A stretch of 45,969 bases of DNA. Source: an uncultured Bacteroidales bacterium. Lineage in GTDB: Bacteria > Bacteroidota > Bacteroidia > Bacteroidales > F082. Numbering within the stretch: the stretch's first letter is position 1; each line of letters begins with the position of its first letter. The DNA is taken from positions 1-45,969 of the forward strand of contig ONFO01000026.1 of the NCBI GenBank assembly GCA_900317155.1, written 5' to 3'. Shown one piece after another: positions 24,488 through 34,100 of the stretch. The position numbers and the translations under genes are program-made. The notes below the pieces were generated by a model. That model saw nothing but the letters and a program-made list of their open reading frames with translations. It was not told the origin of the DNA and ran no database searches.

Positions 24488-27391
24488 TTATCTTTCGATG
24501 ACAACCTTTTTAGCCAAGGTGCCTTCCTTGCATGTGACGACGAAGAGATAAATACCGCTCCTCGTGGTCTTCATGTCATAATTAAATAAGGTGTTGCCGT
24601 TATAGGTCTCGAAATTGTCGATAAGTGTGCCTTTCATGTCGTACACCTTGACGTCAACCTTGCCACTGATGCGGTCAAAAAGAAGTTGCATTTGCCCGTT
24701 GTTGGGATTTGGAATAACATCGAAGGTCGCTGAGTTTGTCGAAGCAACGTCTTCCTCGATTCCGTAGAAAGAACATACGAACCAATAACGCTGAATGATG
24801 CCTTGTGGTGCGCAACGGTTAAAAGCGTGGGCTTCTAACCAGACAGTGTCATCCACTTGGTCCATGACATACACCTTGCAACATGAGCTTCTATCGCCGA
24901 AAGGCTCGAGCAGCCAATCAATGGGCTCGGCAAAGTTCCACGTGACGGTGTCCCAATGACAGTAGGGATTGGTGTCCCAAAGATGGAAGTCGTAGGAGTT
25001 GATTTGGAACTCTGTTGCGGTGATTACCCAGTGCGGTGTAGTGTTGTCGGGATCCATCGGATAGATTTCGGTCGGTACTGGAGTGTATTCAAAATGGACA
25101 TTCATCGTGACTAAACTGTCGCAACCCAACTGGTTTTTGTAAGTCCGATGATAGCTGCCCGACTGGTTGTAAACAAGACTCTCGTGGTCGGTGTAAACAA
25201 TTTCATGTCCTTCGGGATCCCAATAGTATTCATCACAGTTCTCTTCGTCGCTAACGGTAAATTCATACTCGTTAAGTGGGTTGACTGAGAGGTGGAGGTA
25301 TATGACGCTGTCGCAGCCATGGATGGTCTGGAGGGTATGGTTGTACACGCCAGCTACGTTTAGGTTTTGACCGAAGAAGTTGTAGGATTCATTCTCGCAA
25401 ATCGACTCGTATAGACTTGACTCTTCTTTGGGATGCACGAGGATGGTCACGCTGACTTCCAGGTCTGTCATGCCGTCGCTCACGATGCAGGTGAAAGTGG
25501 TGGTTCCTAAAGGTGGCGTGGCCACTGGGTTCTGTATTGTGGCGTTGTTGAGCAGGTTGGCAGGCGACCAAATGTAGGTGTAGTTGCCAGTGCCAGCCAT
25601 AGGCAGGGCATGGAGTGTCGTTGAGCTGTTTTCGCAAATCTCATATTGGTCGGCAGTGGCGGTAGCGGTCAAGTCGGAGCCAGCCATGTTGACGGTCACT
25701 TGAATCGTGTTGCTGCAGCCACCCAATTCGTTGGTGACGGTCACGGTGAAAACCTGTGACGTTGTGAGGGGAACGGTTTGGGTTGTCTGACTGTTAGGGT
25801 TGGTCACCATGTTGGCTGGTTCCCAATGATAGCTGTAGTTGCCTGCTGGTACCGCATTGACGGTAAGTGTGGCCGTGCCGCCATAAATGACGGAGGAGGG
25901 ACTGGCGGAAATCGTCAGTTGTGGAATGGCATAGACGGATACAGTCTTAGTTATTTCATCAATGCAATGTCCATTGCCTGTATGCACTATGTGAGTCACT
26001 TGATAGTCACCTGGCGAGGCGTATGTGTGGGTCACGTTTGGCTCGTCAGCTGTTTCTCCGTCTCCAAAGTCCCAATGATAGCCGGTGATTTCCTGCCCTG
26101 AGGGGTCAGTGTCGGCTGTGCTGTTCAGTTGGGTAGCACTGCCTTCGCAAACATTGTTGAAGCTGAAGTCGGCAATGGGCTGGGCATATACGATGACTTC
26201 GGTGGAGCCAGTCGTGGTTTGGCCATCAACGGTGGTGACACAGGTGTAGATACCGCCCATCTCGAAGGTGCAGTTGGGGATAGTGGGGTTTTGCTCGTTC
26301 GAGGTGAAGTTGTCAGGTCCAGTCCAACTGTAGGTAGCACCTGCTTGGGTAGTGATCGATAGTTGGATGGTATCGCCAACGCAATAAGGGCCACTATTTG
26401 TAGCGATACCAGGAAGGATGCCGCAGTCTGTCGTGCCAGGACCAGAACCTTCTGTCTTGGTGAAGGTGATGATGCAGGGGTCACGCGAATAATTGGTAAT
26501 CAGTAGGATATAATATTCGCCTACTTCTGGTGTGTGCTCGATGATGCTACCATGTGAGGTGTTATGGTAGTGCTCACTTTCTGGATACCCCAAAAAAATG
26601 TTTTCCGTATAACTGGAGGAATAACAACAGTCAATGATTTTGTTGGAAGTCAATTCTTGGACGCATGGTGTGACAGGGTCGTCAAAAGGTCCCCAAATGA
26701 TAAAGTCGATGTCTCTTTCAATGCTTGGGTCGATGGGGTCGACGCCTTCCATGTGGATGATGAACTGTCCACCCGTATTGATTCTCATGTGATACCAAGA
26801 AGGGTTGTAGGAATTGCCGATGCAACCGATGTCAGGGATGCCGGCTTCTGCTTGTTGGGTGCTGTGTGAGGCCTCAAACTGGATGATGTCAGAAGTGCAG
26901 AAAGGATCGGAATTCACACAAAAGTCGTTGTCAGTGATGGCTCTGTTGAGGGCTATATCCATAGTGATTGAGGCGAAATACCTTGGAGTGACGCTCGCTT
27001 TCCATTGGGACTCCAAATCAAAAATGTCTTTTTTCTCAATTAATCTGAAGTTGATGGAGGTCTCGTTGTAGAACGACTCAAAACTGTCAAAGAAGCCGTT
27101 TTCCATGTAATCTTCAGTTGGGTTGACGATGAACAATCCATATTCGTCTTCCGCATTTATCGAGAACCTATCGTCTTTGCTGAGATTATACAGAAGGTAT
27201 AACCTGAAGTCGATGTTGTCAATCTCGAAAAAATTGAGGATTATGCCATCTTCGGCATATTGTCTGTACGGCGTTTGTTCATGCCCCGATGGAATGGATA
27301 CCTTGACAGGTTGCGATGGTTGTGCTTGGAGCATGAATGGCAATAACAGGAAAAAGAAGCCTGAAACGATTAGTTTTAGTTGGTTATTCAT
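24488..27391 (-). CDS. Ig/PKD-repeat T9SS surface protein, array member 3
   Basis: This 967-aa protein has a signal peptide ending MLQA-Q. A poorly conserved N-terminal region (~25-170) is followed by the Cys-rich front domain that begins VNSDPFCTSD and includes DIGCIGNSYNPSWYHMRI, DIDFIIWGPFDDP and GEYYILLITNYS (~175-345). An Ig-like domain (GPYCVGDTIQLS, YSWTGPDNF), one PKD domain (YHWDFGDGETADEPNVTHTY) and two further Ig-like repeats follow. Only two GCDS-type repeats are present, then the shared module (~770-879; here with DRSSCCKVYVMD) and a sorting domain (VIPNPNNGQM, ending KKVVIER). It is the shortest of the three Ig/PKD members. It lies 36 nt after the 27428 gene and 19 nt before member 4, and is presumed to be co-transcribed with both. 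The function is unknown; the architecture fits an extracellular binding protein. Confidence 0.87.
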   Translation of the reverse strand: MNNQLKLIVSGFFFLLLPFMLQAQPSQPVKVSIPSGHEQTPYRQYAEDGIILNFFEIDNIDFRLYLLYNLSKDDRFSINAEDEYGLFIVNPTEDYMENGFFDSFESFYNETSINFRLIEKKDIFDLESQWKASVTPRYFASITMDIALNRAITDNDFCVNSDPFCTSDIIQFEASHSTQQAEAGIPDIGCIGNSYNPSWYHMRINTGGQFIIHMEGVDPIDPSIERDIDFIIWGPFDDPVTPCVQELTSNKIIDCCYSSSYTENIFLGYPESEHYHNTSHGSIIEHTPEVGEYYILLITNYSRDPCIITFTKTEGSGPGTTDCGILPGIATNSGPYCVGDTIQLSITTQAGATYSWTGPDNFTSNEQNPTIPNCTFEMGGIYTCVTTVDGQTTTGSTEVIVYAQPIADFSFNNVCEGSATQLNSTADTDPSGQEITGYHWDFGDGETADEPNVTHTYASPGDYQVTHIVHTGNGHCIDEITKTVSVYAIPQLTISASPSSVIYGGTATLTVNAVPAGNYSYHWEPANMVTNPNSQTTQTVPLTTSQVFTVTVTNELGGCSNTIQVTVNMAGSDLTATATADQYEICENSSTTLHALPMAGTGNYTYIWSPANLLNNATIQNPVATPPLGTTTFTCIVSDGMTDLEVSVTILVHPKEESSLYESICENESYNFFGQNLNVAGVYNHTLQTIHGCDSVIYLHLSVNPLNEYEFTVSDEENCDEYYWDPEGHEIVYTDHESLVYNQSGSYHRTYKNQLGCDSLVTMNVHFEYTPVPTEIYPMDPDNTTPHWVITATEFQINSYDFHLWDTNPYCHWDTVTWNFAEPIDWLLEPFGDRSSCCKVYVMDQVDDTVWLEAHAFNRCAPQGIIQRYWFVCSFYGIEEDVASTNSATFDVIPNPNNGQMQLLFDRISGKVDVKVYDMKGTLIDNFETYNGNTLFNYDMKTTRSGIYLFVVTCKEGTLAKKVVIER

Positions 27392-27427
27392 AGTTATAAA
27401 AATTGTAAAAATGTAAGTTTTGTTGCG

Positions 27428-30400
27428 CTATCTTTGTATGACGACCTTCTTCGCTATGGTGCCTTCCTTGCTGGTGGCAACGAAGAAATAGATACCGTCT
27501 GTCTTGTTTTTCATGTGATAAAGGTATGTGTTGGGACCATTGCTACTGAACGTCTCAAACTGGTCGATGAGTGTACCCTTCATGTCGTACACTCTCACGT
27601 TGACTTTGCCAGTGAGGTACTCAAAGTTGAGTTGCATCTCTCCGTTATTGGGGTTGGGGATAATGTCGAAATCAATGGCCGTTGAGCTTGTTGAAGCATC
27701 ATTCTCGTCGATGCCGATAAATGAGCTGAGGAACCAGTAGCGCTGTGTGACGCCCTCTTGAGGTGCGCAACGGTTGAAGGCATGGGCTTCCAACCAAATG
27801 GTGTCTTCCACCCAGCTGAGTACATACATTTTGCAGCATTGGTTATTGGTGCCAAAAGGTTCAAGCAACCAATCCACAGGCCTGGTGAAGTTCCAAGTGA
27901 CGGAATCCCAATGGCAGTTCGGGTTGGTGTCCCACATGTTGAAGTCGTAGGAGTTGATTTGGAATTCAGTGGCCGTAATCACCCAGTGGGGAGCACCGAT
28001 AGTGGCATCCATGGGATAGATTTCGGTGGGATGAGGTGTATAGGCGAAATCCACGTTCATGGTCACCAGACTGTCGCAGTCGGATTGGTTCTTATAGGTG
28101 CGGTGATAGGTTCCTGACATGGTGTAAATTGGGTCTTCATGGTCAGTATAAAGAATCTCGTGGCCCTGAGGATCCCAGAAATACTCGTCGCAGTTCTCTT
28201 CATCGCTGACGGTGAAAACATACTCGTCATGGTCGTTGATGGTCAGATAGAGTGTGGCTTCGCTGTCGCAGCCATAACTGTTGATATAGTGATGTGTATA
28301 GACCGTGTTTTCGTTGAAGGTCATGTCAACATTATAAGCGTCGTTTTTCCAGCGATAGGCATCGCAGCTGGTGACAACGACATCATTTTGGAAGCTCGGT
28401 CTCAGTTCAAGGTATAAAACGAGCGTGCTGTCGCAAGAGTTGGGATAAGACAAGGTGTCATAATAGGTTCCTGATTCATAATAGGTTATGCCGTTTGAAG
28501 CCCAAGTATATTCTTCAGCGCAGAGGGAGACACTGTAACTCTTCGAGTTGTATTCGGCTTCCTCAATATGAAGGTTTACGATGCTGTCGCAGCCCAAAGC
28601 GGATTCAAACACATAAACGTATGGATAGGGACTAGGTTGCAGATAATCACCGTTGTAATAATAGCCTTGACCACCTTCACAAGTAGATTCGTAGAAGTTG
28701 AACTCATAAATGGGGTCTTGGATGAGGTTGAGTCTGATGATGCTGTCACAACCGTGAACCGATTGCAAAGTGTGGTAATAGGTGCCCGCAGCGTCAAGGG
28801 CTTGGTCGAAGAACATGTAATGTTCGCCTTCGCAGAAACGGTCGGTGATGGGGGTCTCGTAAGTCTGCCAGTTGCTCAGATGCAGGTGGATGACGCTGTC
28901 GCAACCGTATTGTGTCTCAATAGTGTGGTCATATACACCGGGGGTCTGTAGCATTTCTCCAAAGAAGCTGTAAGTGCTGTTTTCGCAGATGGTTTCGTAC
29001 ACATCGGCTTCTTCGTTAGGATGCACCACGATGGTGACACTGACATCTTGGGCACTGAGACCATCACTGACATGACATGAATATGTCGTCGTTCCTACAG
29101 GTGGTGTGGCCACTGGGCTTTGAATGTTGGCGTTGTTAAGTGTGTTGGCGGGCGTCCAACTGTAGGTGTAGTTGCCAGTGCCGCCTGAAGGTTGGGCATG
29201 CAACGTGGTTGACTCGCCTTCGCAAAGCGAGGTCTGGTCGGCGGTGGCCATGGCCACCATGTTGGAGCCTTCGATGCTCACCGTTACTTGTGCTGAGGCG
29301 GTGCAGTCGCCTTGAGGATTGGTGACGGTGACGGTGTATGTCTGTGTGGCTTGGAGCGAAACGGTTTGTGTGGTCTGTGAATTGGGGCTGACCACCATAT
29401 TGGCGGGCTCCCAATGGAAGTTGAAGGAGCCCGTGGCTCCAGCATTGGCGGTAAGGGTGGAAGTGCCGCCGTAAATGACGGTACTGGGTTGCGCCGTGGC
29501 AGAGGGAACGGGAGAGGCATATACGGGCACGGTTTGGGTGATTTGCCCATTGCAGTCACCACCACCGACACCCACAGTGTGGGTCACTTGATAGTCGCCA
29601 GCTTGTGCATAGGTGTGGCTCACGGTCTGCCCTGAACCGGTTTGTCCGTCACCGAAATTCCATTGGTAACTGGTGATCTGTTGTCCGTTGGGTGCTGTGG
29701 CTGTGCTTGTGAATTGGGTTGGGTTGCCTTTGCAGACCGAGGTGTAGGTGAAGTTCGAGGTGGGCTGGCCATAAACGGTAACGGTCTTGGTGATTTGGTC
29801 GGTGCAGTGCCCGTTGCCGTTCGAGACGGTAAGCGTAACTTGGTAGGTGCCGGGTTGCGCATAGGTGTGGCTTACGTTTTGTCCTGTCCCAGTTTGTCCA
29901 TCGCCAAAATTCCATTGGTAGCTTTCGATTTGCTGTCCACTAGGGTTAGTGGTGGAGGTGCTGGTGAATTGGGTAGGGTTGCCTTGGCAAACTGTCGTGA
30001 AATTGAAATCGGCAGTGGGGTCAGGATAGATGATGACTTCGGTAGAGGCAGTAACGGATTGATTACCCACGGTTGTTGTGCAGGTATAAGTGCCAGCCAT
30101 GTTTAAGGTGCAGTTGGGGCGGGTTGGGTTCTGTTGATTGGAGGTGAAGCCAGCAGGTCCTGTCCAAGAGTATGTTGCACCATCTTGCGCGTTGACGTCC
30201 AAATAAATAGTCTCTCCAACACAATAGGGACCGGTATTACTGGCAACGCCAGGTAAAATGCCGCAGTCAGTCTCGCCGGGACCGCTACCTGGAACTTTAG
30301 AGAAAGTGATATTGGTGGATCCAGAAGAATACTTTGTAATCACCATAATATAATACTGACCTACTTGTGAGTTGGATGGAATAGTGCATTCTTGAACTGA

Positions 30401-31123
30401 ATTGTACGGTGAGTCGCAGTCAATGATTTTGTCTGAAGTGAGTTGGTAAGGGCATGGGGTGACAGGGTCATTAAAAGGGCCCCATGCACAAAAATCCAAG
30501 TCATTGTTGTTGCTGTTGGTGATCTGGATCGTGAAAGTCCCGGCAACGGCAATTTTCATGTGAAACCAAAAAGGTGGTCTCTGTGTAAAGGAAGACATGC
30601 AACCGTAGTTGGGACCAGGTTCACAAACAGACGGGTTGTCTTCAACGTGGAAGGTGACGATGTCGGTGGTGCAGAATGGGTCTGATTCGGCGCAGGTCTG
30701 GTTTCCATCCCTGCTGTTTGGGTTCTCGATAAGCAACTGCCTGAAAAGCAACACAAAAAGTTCTTGTGACAGGCTTTCTTTCCAATAGGTGAAAGTGGCT
30801 CCTTGTGTCTCTTTGTCTGCGTTAGTATAAGCGTTAAAGCTTTCAGTGGCCGTAGCTCTCAATTCATTGAAATAGGCTTGGAATTGTTGGTCATCAAAAT
30901 TAGCCGTTGATGACAATAATAACGAACTCTCTTCTTCATTGATGACGTACGAAATGTTTTCGTCATTAGCGATATAGGAAATCAAACAGTAACGAAAGTC
31001 GGGATTGCTGATGGTAGACAGCTCAATCTCAATGGTGTGGTTTCTTACGGTTTGTCCAAATTGTCGTATGGGCATGGCTATCAGCATCAATGCAATCCAT
31101 AATAGTTTGATTTTCTTATTCAT
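27428..31123 (-). CDS. Ig/PKD-repeat T9SS surface protein, array member 2
   Basis: This 1231-aa protein has a start MNKKIKLLWIALMLIAMP with signal cleavage near FGQ. The front domain has CAESDPFCTTD, PNYGCMSSFTQ, DLDFCAWGPFNDP and GQYYIMVITKYS. An Ig-like domain (YSWTGPAGF), two PKD domains (YQWNFGDGQTGTGQNVSHTY and YQWNFGDGQTGSGQTVSHTY) and two further Ig-like repeats follow. Six GCDS-type repeats lead into the shared module (~1029-1139) and a sorting domain (IIPNPNNGEM, ending KKVVIQR). The second PKD domain is an extra copy that its neighbour lacks, a sign of internal duplication. A 60-bp run in the shared module is identical to one in the 31177 gene, so the two are recent duplicates or undergo conversion. 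Confidence 0.88.
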   Translation of the reverse strand: MNKKIKLLWIALMLIAMPIRQFGQTVRNHTIEIELSTISNPDFRYCLISYIANDENISYVINEEESSLLLSSTANFDDQQFQAYFNELRATATESFNAYTNADKETQGATFTYWKESLSQELFVLLFRQLLIENPNSRDGNQTCAESDPFCTTDIVTFHVEDNPSVCEPGPNYGCMSSFTQRPPFWFHMKIAVAGTFTIQITNSNNNDLDFCAWGPFNDPVTPCPYQLTSDKIIDCDSPYNSVQECTIPSNSQVGQYYIMVITKYSSGSTNITFSKVPGSGPGETDCGILPGVASNTGPYCVGETIYLDVNAQDGATYSWTGPAGFTSNQQNPTRPNCTLNMAGTYTCTTTVGNQSVTASTEVIIYPDPTADFNFTTVCQGNPTQFTSTSTTNPSGQQIESYQWNFGDGQTGTGQNVSHTYAQPGTYQVTLTVSNGNGHCTDQITKTVTVYGQPTSNFTYTSVCKGNPTQFTSTATAPNGQQITSYQWNFGDGQTGSGQTVSHTYAQAGDYQVTHTVGVGGGDCNGQITQTVPVYASPVPSATAQPSTVIYGGTSTLTANAGATGSFNFHWEPANMVVSPNSQTTQTVSLQATQTYTVTVTNPQGDCTASAQVTVSIEGSNMVAMATADQTSLCEGESTTLHAQPSGGTGNYTYSWTPANTLNNANIQSPVATPPVGTTTYSCHVSDGLSAQDVSVTIVVHPNEEADVYETICENSTYSFFGEMLQTPGVYDHTIETQYGCDSVIHLHLSNWQTYETPITDRFCEGEHYMFFDQALDAAGTYYHTLQSVHGCDSIIRLNLIQDPIYEFNFYESTCEGGQGYYYNGDYLQPSPYPYVYVFESALGCDSIVNLHIEEAEYNSKSYSVSLCAEEYTWASNGITYYESGTYYDTLSYPNSCDSTLVLYLELRPSFQNDVVVTSCDAYRWKNDAYNVDMTFNENTVYTHHYINSYGCDSEATLYLTINDHDEYVFTVSDEENCDEYFWDPQGHEILYTDHEDPIYTMSGTYHRTYKNQSDCDSLVTMNVDFAYTPHPTEIYPMDATIGAPHWVITATEFQINSYDFNMWDTNPNCHWDSVTWNFTRPVDWLLEPFGTNNQCCKMYVLSWVEDTIWLEAHAFNRCAPQEGVTQRYWFLSSFIGIDENDASTSSTAIDFDIIPNPNNGEMQLNFEYLTGKVNVRVYDMKGTLIDQFETFSSNGPNTYLYHMKNKTDGIYFFVATSKEGTIAKKVVIQR
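27822..27881. repeat. 60-bp segment identical to 31568-31627
   Basis: The 60 bases here and at 31568-31627 are the same, inside the shared module of neighbouring array genes. Flanking sequence over roughly 200 bp is also nearly identical with scattered differences, many at third codon positions. This points to recent duplication or gene conversion. Confidence 0.85.
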
Positions 31124-31176
31124 ATTGGATCTGTATTAAGGTGTTTGTTATGTTATTATGTCTTAGTACGTTTGAT

Positions 31177-34100
31177 TTATTTTTGTATGACGACCTTCTT
31201 CGCGATAGTGCCTTCCTTGTTAGTGGCGACGAAGAAATAAATACCATCTGACTTGGCCTTCATATTGTAGTCAAATGTTCCTGAACCGTTGTTGTAGGTC
31301 TCAAACTGGTCGATGAGTGTGCCTCTCATGTCGTACACCTTGATGTCGACTTTTCCGGTGAGGCGCTCAAGGTTGAGTTGCATCTTGCCATTGTTGGGGT
31401 TGGGGATGACATCGAAATCAATGGCCGTTGAACCTGCTGGAGTATCATTCTCGTCGATGCCGATAAATGAGCTGAGGAACCAATAGCGCTGTGTGACGCC
31501 CTCTTGTGGTGCGCAACGGTTGAAGGCATGGGCTTCCAACCAGATGGTGTCTTCTACCCAGCTGAGCACATACATTTTGCAGCATTGGTTATTGGTGCCA
31601 AAAGGTTCAAGCAACCAATCCACAGGCTTGGTAAAGTTCCAAGTGACGGAATCCCAATGGCAGTTCGGGTTGTCGTCCCAAAGGTTGAAGTCGTAGGAGT
31701 TGATTTGGAACTCAGTGGCCGTGATCACCCAATGTGGAGCGTAGTTGGTGGCGTCCATGGGGAAGATTTCGGTGGGATGTGGCGTGTACTCGAATTGCAC
31801 ATTCATGGTCACCAAACTGTCGCAGTCATGGCTATTTTTGTATGTGCGATGGTAGGTGCCTGACATGTTATACTCCAAGTCTTCGTGGTCGGTGTAGAGT
31901 ATCTCATGCCCTTGTGGGTCCCAATAGTAGCTGTCGCAGTTCTCCTCATTGCTGACGGTGAAAACATACTCATCGTGGTCGTTGATGGTCAGATAAAGCG
32001 TGGCTTCGCTGTCGCAACCATAGTCATTGACATAATGATGCGTATAGACTGTGCTTTCGTCGAAGGTCATGTCCACATTGTAGATGTCGTTCTTCCAACG
32101 GTAACTGTCGCAACTGGTTTCATGCACTTCAATGTCATAACTTGGTCTGAGCTCAAGGTTGAGGACGAGGGTGCTGTCGCATGCGTTGGGAAAGGAAAGT
32201 GTGTCGTAAAAGGTACCCGTTTCGTAATAGGTCCTGCCGTTTGAGGGCCATGTGTATTCTGTGGCACATAAGGAAACATTGTAGGTCTTGGAGTTGTATT
32301 CCGCTTCCTCAACGGTGAGGTAGACGACGCTGTCGCAGCCCTGAACGGTTTCAAAGACGAATGCGTTGGGGTAGGGGCTGGGCGGAAGATAGATGTCCAA
32401 TGGGGCGAAGTAGTAGCCAGGCCCGCCTTGGCAAGTCGATTCCCACAATTCAACCTCATAGGCGGGGTCTTGAATCAGGTTGAGTTTGATGACGCTGTCG
32501 CAGCCATGTGCCGATTCTAAGGTATGGTAATAGATGCCAGATGTGCTGATGGCTTGGTCATAGAACATGTAGTGCTCACCTTGGCAGAAATGGTCGGTGA
32601 TGGGGGTCTCATAGGTGTCCCAGTTGTAAAGGTGCAAACGGATGAGCTTGTCGCAGCCAAACTCGGTTTGTGTGTGGTGTTCATAAACGCCTGGGGTCTG
32701 GACGTTTTCTCCATAGAAGTCATAAATGTCATTTTCACAGATGGTATGCTCCACTTCTTCCACTTCATTGGGATGCACCATGATGGTCACGCTGACGTTT
32801 TGGTTGGTGATGCCGTCGCTGACCGCGCAGGTGTAGGTGGTTTCGCCAACGGGCGGTGTGGCCACAGGATTCTGGATAGTGGCGTTGCTCAAGGTGTTGG
32901 CGGGAGTCCAGTTGAAAGTGTAGTTGCCTGTTCCGCCTGAGGGTTGTGCATGCAGTGTGGTCGACTCGCCTTCGCAGAGCTCATACTGGTCGGCGGAAGC
33001 CATGGCGGTCATGTTGGAGCCTTCCATGCTCACAGTGACTTGTGCCGTGCTGCTGCAGCCACCTTGTGGGTTGGTGACAGTGACGGTATAAGTCTGAGTG
33101 GCTTGTAACGGCACGGTCTGAGTGGTCTGTGCATTGGCATTGACTACCATGTTGGCGGGTTCCCAATGGAAGTTGAAGGTTCCAGTGGCACCAGCGTTGG
33201 CCGTAAGTGTGGCGGTGCCGCCATAGATGACGGTGCTGGGTTGGGCAGTGGCTGAGGCCACTGGTGCTGCATAGACGGGCACGGTCTGGGTCTTTGAGCT
33301 GGTGCAGTGACCGTTACCTGTGGTCACATTGAGCGTCACCTGATAGTTGCCCGCTTGGGCGTAGGTGTGTGTGACGTTTTGCCCCGTTCCAGTCTGTCCG
33401 TCACCAAAAGTCCATTGGTAGCTTTGAATTTGCTGGCCGCTGGGGTTGGTGGTTGAGGTGCTAGTGAATTGCGTAGGCGTCCCTTTACAAACCGAGGTGT
33501 AGTTGAAGTTGGCCGTGGGTTGGGGATAGATGACCACTTCAGTGGTGGCGCTGTTCGATGCGGTGCCAACAGTGATGGTGCAAGTATAGGTGCCAGCCAT
33601 GGCCATGGTGCAGTTCGGGCGGGTTGGGTTTTGCTGGTTTGAGGAGAAGTTGCCAGGACCAGTCCAACTATAGGTGGCTCCTGCTTGGCCTTGAGCCGAC
33701 AGATGAATGGTCTCGCCCACGCAATAAGGGCCTTCGTTGTTGACCAAAGGAGGCAGGATGCCACAGTCGGTCTCGCCATCACCAGCGTATTTTTGGAAAG
33801 TGATGTTGCCGCTGCCTCCGTTATAGTTGGTGATAAGGAGAATATAGTATTGTCCTACTTGTCCATTAACCACGTGAGCATATTCGTAGGCTTGTGCACT
33901 GAAACTACAGTCATGAAGGTTACCTGATGGATAGAAATTGGGGTTTGAGGTGTTGTTAGGACAACTGGTGCAATTCGAAGTCAGCAAACCTGTTTGACCT
34001 GCTGCTGTCGGACAAGGAGTGGTCTGATCGGTAAAAGGCCCCCAAAGCGCAAAGTCAATGTCGAAGGGCGCTTCCATCTTGATGGTGATGTTACCGGCAA

